A stretch of DNA of 64,000 nucleotides. It comes from Betaproteobacteria bacterium. Lineage in GTDB: Bacteria > Pseudomonadota > Gammaproteobacteria > Burkholderiales > Rhodocyclaceae. Below are positions 59,501 to 64,000 of the stretch, in pieces; the first letter of the stretch is position 1; every line of letters starts with the position of its first letter. Where the stretch lies: the NCBI GenBank assembly GCA_016703785.1, contig JADJBM010000009.1:224174-288173 (forward strand). Direction: 5' to 3'. The notes beneath the pieces were generated by a model, which did not search any database, was not told the DNA's origin, and worked only from the letters and a program-made list of their open reading frames with translations. The position numbers and the translations under genes are program-made.

Positions 59501-60025
59501 ATGGCCCATACCGAATTTCCTGTCGAACGGCTGGCGCAACTGGCTACGAGCCCGTTCCAGATCGGCTTCGCCCGCCAGGTCATGCGCATTCTCGAACATT
59601 CCGAACTCATCGCCTTCGAGCCCACCCATGACGGCCTGCTGATGCGGGCGCAAAATGAGGACGCTCTAACCAAGCCGGTGGAATTGCTGCACGACCTGTA
59701 CGGCGAGGATCTGGTGCTGCTGCCCCCGCAGGTTCGTTACATGTCGCTGGGCAACCGGCCGTACGAACCGATCATGCTCCTGCGCGTGCGCATCGCGCCC
59801 CGCCACCGGACCGCAGTGCGCGATGACCTTGTCGCCCGCCAGGCCGCGATGCTGGAAGAGCATGAAAAAACCAGCATCTGCGTGATGCGCGCGGAAGCGC
59901 CGCTACGCAAGCTGCTCGGCTATGGAGAAGCGCTGGCGATATTGACGGACGGCACGGGACTGCACTGGATGTGGCTGGATCGCTACGTGCCGATGGACGA
60001 TCCGCCGGGCGGCCGGGCGGCCTGA
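59501..60025 (+). CDS. EF-G/TypA domain III-V-like protein without a GTPase domain
   Basis: Residues 83-166 align well by eye with EF-G domain V: EPIM (89-92), a DL-x2-R helix (109-113), RAEAPL (130-135), GY (140-141) and LTDG (148-151) before DRYVPM. Residues 20-81 resemble domain III, ending PPQVRYMS like the EF-G segment KPQVAYRE. Domains III and V are adjacent, as in TypA/BipA and LepA, and the G domain, II and IV are absent. No nucleotide motif is present. It is 17 nt after the second rnk-like gene. It may bind the ribosome or mimic a factor; function unknown. Confidence 0.7.
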   Translation: MAHTEFPVERLAQLATSPFQIGFARQVMRILEHSELIAFEPTHDGLLMRAQNEDALTKPVELLHDLYGEDLVLLPPQVRYMSLGNRPYEPIMLLRVRIAPRHRTAVRDDLVARQAAMLEEHEKTSICVMRAEAPLRKLLGYGEALAILTDGTGLHWMWLDRYVPMDDPPGGRAA

Positions 60026-60029
60026 GCAG

Positions 60030-60075
60030 TACTCTTCCGCTCGTTTATCCCGCCGTATTCCAGCGACTGACTTTC
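60030..60075 (+). repeat. GACTGACTTT-family repeat, long form, copy 11
   Basis: CTCTTCCGCTCGTTTATCCC followed by GCCGTATTCCAGCGACTGAC and TTTCC. This matches the 57030-57080 copy over about 40 bp. Confidence 0.75.
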
Positions 60076-60086
60076 CCTGGCTGCCC

Positions 60087-60716
60087 TCAGGCCTCGTGCT
60101 TCACCCACGCCTGCACCGACGGCCGTGCCCACTGCACCTTGACGTAGCGTGCGAGATTGTCCGGCACGGCATCGCCGTTGGCGACGAGGCGGTTGAGCGT
60201 CAGCGCCAGTTCGGTGTCGGCGATGCACCAGCTCCCGAAGAGGTTGTCCGCGCCTTCGCCGATCAGGCTGGCGGCGACGCGAATGAGCTTGTCGGCGGCG
60301 GCGCGCCCCGCTTCGCTGAGCGGCTTCGGCTCGGGCGCCTTGAAGATGACGGTGGTGGGCCGTTCCTCGCGCAAAGCCATCAGGTCGCTGCGAAACCACG
60401 CCTGCAACTGGCGCGCGCGGGCGCGCTGCTGCGCGTCGGCCGGGTACAGCGGCGGATGCGCCGGAGCGGGAAACACGTCTTCAAGGTATTCGATGATGGC
60501 GGAAGATTCGGCCACGGCGAACCCGCCGTGCATCAGCATCGGAACCTTGGCCGTGAGGGATAGATTCTCGTAGGCGGCATCCTGATGCTGCTTCGCCGCG
60601 AGGTCGACGCTCTTCACGGTGAAGGGCAGCCGCTTTTCCTTCAGCGCGACGTAGGCCCACAGGGCGTAGGGGCTGACCCAGTTGCGGTCGATGTGGAGCG
60701 CGAGCTTGTTTTCCAT
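60087..60716 (-). CDS. yfcF: Glutathione S-transferase, YfcF-like
   Basis: The 209-aa protein has NWVSPYALWAYVALKEKRLP (YfcF-type Ser in the glutathione site), LTAKVPMLMHGGFAVAESSA and LFGSWCIADTELALTLNRLV in the helical C-domain. YfcF has glutathione transferase and peroxidase activity in E. coli. GGAAGCACTC precedes the ATG at 60716. Confidence 0.87.
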   Translation of the reverse strand: MENKLALHIDRNWVSPYALWAYVALKEKRLPFTVKSVDLAAKQHQDAAYENLSLTAKVPMLMHGGFAVAESSAIIEYLEDVFPAPAHPPLYPADAQQRARARQLQAWFRSDLMALREERPTTVIFKAPEPKPLSEAGRAAADKLIRVAASLIGEGADNLFGSWCIADTELALTLNRLVANGDAVPDNLARYVKVQWARPSVQAWVKHEA

Positions 60717-60908
60717 GAGTGCTTCCCGTCCTTCCCTGGGTCAAATCGGTGCAGTATGTGCCGGGCGCCAACCGCCGCATGTGCGACGGGGAAGCCGGCC
60801 CGATTATAATCCGCGGCACCGGAGGATAAGCTGGTGCGCTGCGGATGAGGTAAGCCGCATCGACGCGCCCGATCCTGCCAACCAACCCTTGCCTGAACCG
60901 ACACCCCC

Positions 60909-61796
60909 ATGACCATCCAGTGGTTCCCGGGCCACATGACCGCGGCCCGCAAGGAAGCCGCCAAGGCCCTGGCGCTGAACGACGTGGTGATCGAGGTCTG
61001 CGACGCGCGCCTGCCCGAGGCGAGCAGCAACCCAATGATCCGCGAGTTGCGCCTGCACCGCCAACGCCCCTGCCTCAAGCTGCTCAACAAAGCCGACCTC
61101 GCCGACCCGGCGGCGACCCAGGCCTGGCTCGACTTCTACAACCGCCAGCCCAACGTCAAGGCGGTGGCCCTCTCCTGCAGGAAACAGGGCGAGGCCGCGC
61201 GCGTGCCCGTCCTGTGCAAGGCGCTGGCGCCCCACCGCAACGACACCTTCAAGCCGCTGCGCATGCTCATCATGGGCATCCCCAACGTCGGCAAGTCGAC
61301 ACTGATGAATGCGCTGCTCAAGCGTCGCGTCGCCGCCGTCGGCGACGAGCCGGCCGTGACCCTGCAGCAGCAGCGCATCGATATCAGCCCGACGATGAGC
61401 GTCACCGACACGCCCGGCCTGATGTGGCCGAAGATAGAGCACGACAGCGACGGCTACATGCTCGCCGCCAGCCACGCCATCGGCCGCAACGCCGTCATCG
61501 ATTCCGAAGTGGGGATTTTCCTGGCCGGGCTGCTGCTGCAGCGCTACCCCGCCCTGCTCGCCGCACGCTACGGCATCGCCGTCGACGGCATGGACGGCGT
61601 CGCCGCCGTCGAAGCCATCGCCAGGAAGCGCGGCTGCATCAGCAAAGGCCGCCACGGCGGCGAGCCCGACCTGGAAAAGGCCGCGATGATCCTGCTCACG
61701 GATTACCGCAGCGGCAAGCTCGGGCGGATCAGTTTGGAAACGCCGGAGAATCGGGCGGCGATGCTGGCGGCGGGAAATACCAGTTCAAGCGAATAA
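60909..61796 (+). CDS. ylqF: Ribosome biogenesis GTPase YlqF/RbgA
   Basis: The 295-aa circularly permuted GTPase begins MTIQWFPGHMTAARKEAAKA and places G4 (LLNKADLAD) before G1 (GIPNVGKSTLMN) and G3 (DTPGLMWPK). It has the RbgA-type C-terminal ANTAR-like region. It assists late assembly of the 50S subunit. The C-terminus is a little shorter than in Bacillus RbgA, as in other proteobacterial copies. Confidence 0.92.
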   Translation: MTIQWFPGHMTAARKEAAKALALNDVVIEVCDARLPEASSNPMIRELRLHRQRPCLKLLNKADLADPAATQAWLDFYNRQPNVKAVALSCRKQGEAARVPVLCKALAPHRNDTFKPLRMLIMGIPNVGKSTLMNALLKRRVAAVGDEPAVTLQQQRIDISPTMSVTDTPGLMWPKIEHDSDGYMLAASHAIGRNAVIDSEVGIFLAGLLLQRYPALLAARYGIAVDGMDGVAAVEAIARKRGCISKGRHGGEPDLEKAAMILLTDYRSGKLGRISLETPENRAAMLAAGNTSSSE

Positions 61797-61858
61797 ACTC
61801 GCCGTGCTGTGGAGGCTGACTTTTAATCAGGGATATTCCAGTTTGGGTCGAGCATGCG
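61797..61858 (+). repeat. GACTGACTTT-family repeat, copy 12
   Basis: CGCCGTGCTGTGGAGGCTGA then CTTTTAATC follows the ylqF stop directly and runs into the livF remnant. Confidence 0.65.
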
Positions 61859-62086
61859 GTGAACATCCTGATGAGCCGGCCGCGCCTGCTGCTGCTCGAC
61901 GAACCCGCTCGGGCGGCGCCGAAGATGGTGGCGAGATGTTCGCGCGGGCTCGCATCAAGCGACGGCCCTGCTCTCATCGAGCAGAACGTTTTCCAGGCGC
62001 TGGCGGTGGCGGACTACGCCTATGTGCTGAGTCACGGCGAGATGATTGCCGCGGGTGCGGCATGGGAGTTGCGCGGCAACGCCTGA
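61859..62086 (+). pseudogene. LivF-type ABC ATPase remnant
   Basis: The 75-aa frame preserves a decayed Walker B (RPRLLLLDEP), then APKMV, and the LivF-type tail LIEQNVFQALAVADYAYVLS HGEMIAAG. Walker A and signature are missing and the middle is scrambled. It is a fragment of a branched-chain amino acid or aromatic-acid importer ATPase, bounded by dispersed repeats on both sides, which suggests repeat-mediated deletion. Confidence 0.7.
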
Positions 62087-62117
62087 TCCGCCGCGTTGAC
62101 TCGGCGAGGCGATCGCA

Positions 62118-62150
62118 AACTGAAAGTCAGCCGCTGCGGTACGGCGAGCT
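62118..62150 (-). repeat. GACTGACTTT-family repeat, copy 13
   Basis: Minus strand CTCGCCGTACCGCAGCGGCT then GACTTTCAGTT. It lies just downstream of the pobA 3' end. Confidence 0.7.
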
Positions 62151-62157
62151 TGTCCGC

Positions 62158-63329
62158 TCAATCCTCGAAAGGCACTCCAACGTAGTTCTCCGCCAGCGTC
62201 GTGCGCCCGGCGAGGAATGCACGACGTAATCCAGCTCCGCATCCAGCGCACGCTGCTCGAAGGGATTCATGTCTGGGAAATTGTGCAGCAGCATGGTCAT
62301 CCACCACGAGAAGCGCTCGGCCTTCCAGACGCGGCGCAGGCAGTGCTCGGAATAATGGTCGATGCCCGCCTTGCTGCCGGCATAGAACTCGATCAGCGCG
62401 CGGGCCAGATGAGGCACGTCGGAGGCGGCGAGGTTGAGCCTTGGCGCCGGTCGGCGGCACGATGTGGGCGGCGTCGCCGGCGAGGAAAAGGGTGCCGAAG
62501 CGCATGGGCTCGGCGACGAAGCTGCGCAGCGGCGCAATGCTCTTCTCGATCGAGGGGCCGGTCACCAGCTGATCGACCGCTTTCGCGTCGAGGCGCAGAC
62601 GCAGTTCATTCCAGAACTTTTCATCCGACCAATCCTCCACCTTTCGCTCAACGGCACCTGCAGGTAGTAGCGGCTGCGCGTGCGAACGCATGCTGCGAGA
62701 GGGCGAAGCCGCGTTCTGTCTTGGCGTAGATCAGTTCCTCGGAAACCGGCGGCGTGTCGGACAGCAGGCCGAGCCAGCCGATGGGATAGACACGCTCGAA
62801 ATTCGTGATGGCTTGCTGCGGCACGCTGGCGCGCGAGACGCCGTGGTAGCCGTCGCAGCCGGCGATGAAGTCGCACTCGATCTCGTGCGACGCGCCGTCC
62901 TTGACGTAGCGCACGCGCGGGCTTTGCCGTCGAAGTCAGCTGCACGCTGACGTCCTTCGCCTCGTGCACCGTCTCCAGCCCTGCGGCGGCGCGGGCGTCC
63001 ATCAGGTCCTTGGTGAGTTCCGTCTGGCCATACACCATCACTGCTTGCCGCCGGTGAGGCCGGCGAGGTCGATGTGGTGGCGCGTGCCGCTCGATGAGCA
63101 GGTCAAATCCTGAATGCGGCAGGCCCTCGGCATGCATGCGCGCACCGACGCCGGCTTCGTCGAGCAGATCGACGGCAACCTGCTCGAGCACGCCGGCGCG
63201 GATGCGGCCGAGCACGTACTCGGGTGTCTTCGCTTCGAGGATGACGGCGTCGACGCCGGCCTTGTGCAGCAGCTGGCCGAGGATCAGGCCCGAGGGGCCG
63301 GCGCCGATGATGGCGACTTGGGTTCTCAT
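62158..63329 (-). pseudogene. pobA: 4-hydroxybenzoate 3-monooxygenase, several frameshifts
   Basis: The start MRTQVAIIGAGPSGLILGQL has the FAD GxGxxG fold. Matching pieces follow in different frames: VMVYGQTELTKDLMDARAAA, DFIAGCDGYHGVSRASVPQQ, SDEKFWNELRLRLDAKAVDQ, FLAGDAAHIVPPTGAK and LNLAASDVPHLARALIEF, ending GVPFED. At least four frame changes occur, yet the 1172-nt span is within one base of an intact 390-aa gene. This points to scattered small indels, possibly sequencing errors. The enzyme makes protocatechuate from 4-hydroxybenzoate. Confidence 0.85.
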
Positions 63330-63352
63330 GTTCCGCCTTGTGCAAAGACCAT

Positions 63353-63371
63353 TATTAATTAATCATTAATT
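63353..63371. promoter_or_regulatory. AT-rich palindromic element between fcs and pobA
   Basis: ATTAATTAATCATTAATTG contains two ATTAAT half-sites in a GC-rich setting, 24-42 nt upstream of the pobA ATG. It could be a pobA promoter or a MarR/IclR-type operator. Confidence 0.4.
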
Positions 63372-63394
63372 GTTTGGTCTCCATCATATCATGA

Positions 63395-64000
63395 TCAGGC
63401 CACGATGATGTCGTCCCCGGGCGACTCTGCATACAGCCGCTCGACCAGGTCGGCGCGGCAGCCCAGCACCGCACGCTGGTTGATGCTGCCCTTTGTCGGT
63501 GATCTCGCCGCGGTCGAGGCTGAATGCGGCCATCGAACATCAGCCCCTGCGCGATGTCGCCTTCGTCGATCCAGCGCGCAGCGTCGCCGAGCCGGTAATA
63601 GCCTTCCTCATCGAAGGCGGCAGTGGTCGTCTCGGGCTGCCGCCAGTAGCCCGGCGTGACGTTGGGGCCCTTGACGCGCATTTCCAGCTTGCCTTCCACC
63701 GGCACGAGCTTAACGACATTGCCCGTCGCCGGGAGGCCGATCGCCCCGGCCAGCCGCGTGCCCGGTCGGGTGAAGCACACAGAAGGCGCGGTTTCAGTGG
63801 CGCCCAGGCCGGTGATCACCGGCATGTCGACGCCGAACTCCTGTTGCGCCAGGGCATTCAGGGCATCCCAGGTGCTGCGACAACCTGGCGGGCAAAAGCA
63901 GGCTCGCAGCCTGCTCAGGAAGCGCACGCGCAAATCGGCATCCGCTGCCAGCGACTCGCACCCAGCAATCGAATCCCTTGGGCACGTTGAAATAGACGGT
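63395..64000 (-). pseudogene. fcs: Feruloyl-CoA synthase C-terminal part, frameshifted, runs off the right edge
   Basis: The minus-strand frame entering from the right edge reads TVYFNVPKGFD, then breaks; the body (TWDALNALAQQEFGVDMPVI, TGLGATETAPSVCFTRPGT, GPNVTPGYWRQPETTTAAFD, LGDAARWIDEGDIAQGLMFD) is in a second frame, and the tail ending GDDIIVA-stop in a third. The TETAPS and RLGDAARW blocks match feruloyl-CoA synthases of hydroxycinnamate catabolism. Together with pobA it suggests a lignin-derived aromatic pathway. Confidence 0.8.

Overview
The window is high-GC bacterial chromosome. Its gene families (paired FumC/AcnA TCA enzymes, ugpBAEC, large beta-oxidation clusters, DctPQM, YiaA, YlqF, PobA, feruloyl-CoA synthase) and many short intergenic palindromes suggest a metabolically versatile betaproteobacterium, most likely Rhodocyclales-like. 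That placement is inferred from gene content, not from a marker gene. No rRNA, tRNA or CRISPR was seen.

Layout. 0-3 kb: a frameshifted DNA methyltransferase fragment, an orphan VapC toxin and fumC. 3.3-10.1 kb: acnA, an SbmA/YddA-type ABC exporter, a possible 22-aa peptide, a WYL regulator and a ClpX-like AAA+ ATPase without the zinc domain. 10.3-15.3 kb: ugpB-A-E-C (glycerol-3-phosphate type uptake) and a HAD phosphatase. 15.4-21.8 kb: glutathione transferase, AEC permease, stomatin/NfeD pair, DUF1614 protein, small winged-helix protein, ankyrin protein and a TonB-like protein.

21.9-42.6 kb is a divergent beta-oxidation superlocus. The minus arm runs FadB-like fusion, thiolase, SDR, hotdog thioesterase, MDR reductase, APH-type kinase, ACAD11-like dehydrogenase and CoA ligase. 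The kinase, ACAD, SDR and ligase match the parts list of 4-hydroxyacyl-CoA (levulinate-type) catabolism. The plus arm runs aldehyde dehydrogenase, GST, a PimC/PimD-like acyl-CoA dehydrogenase pair, a third ACAD, enoyl-CoA hydratase, thioesterase, MaoC, phosphosulfolactate phosphatase-like ComB, alpha/beta hydrolase and a second MaoC.

42.7-50.4 kb looks like an inserted, AT-richer island. It has an ArsR regulator, then ynbA-ynbC-ynbD, an unknown membrane protein, a PlsC-like acyltransferase and ynbB in one tight operon, plus yiaA and a divergent DUF4105 gene. It is bounded by a maoC 3' end on the left and a 94%-identical partial copy of that end on the right. Together the genes could build and modify an unidentified accessory phospholipid.

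50.5-64 kb: a core-MetE methionine synthase, BrkB-type membrane protein, Cys-rich small protein, TRAP transporter with UspA, glutathione peroxidase, LysR, then an unusual three-gene cassette: two Rnk-like GreA/B C-terminal domain proteins followed by a 174-aa protein that looks like EF-G/TypA domains III and V with no GTPase domain. After these come a GST, YlqF GTPase, a livF remnant and heavily frameshifted pobA and fcs.

Several otherwise full-length genes carry one-base indels in short homopolymers, so raw-sequence error is as likely as gene decay.
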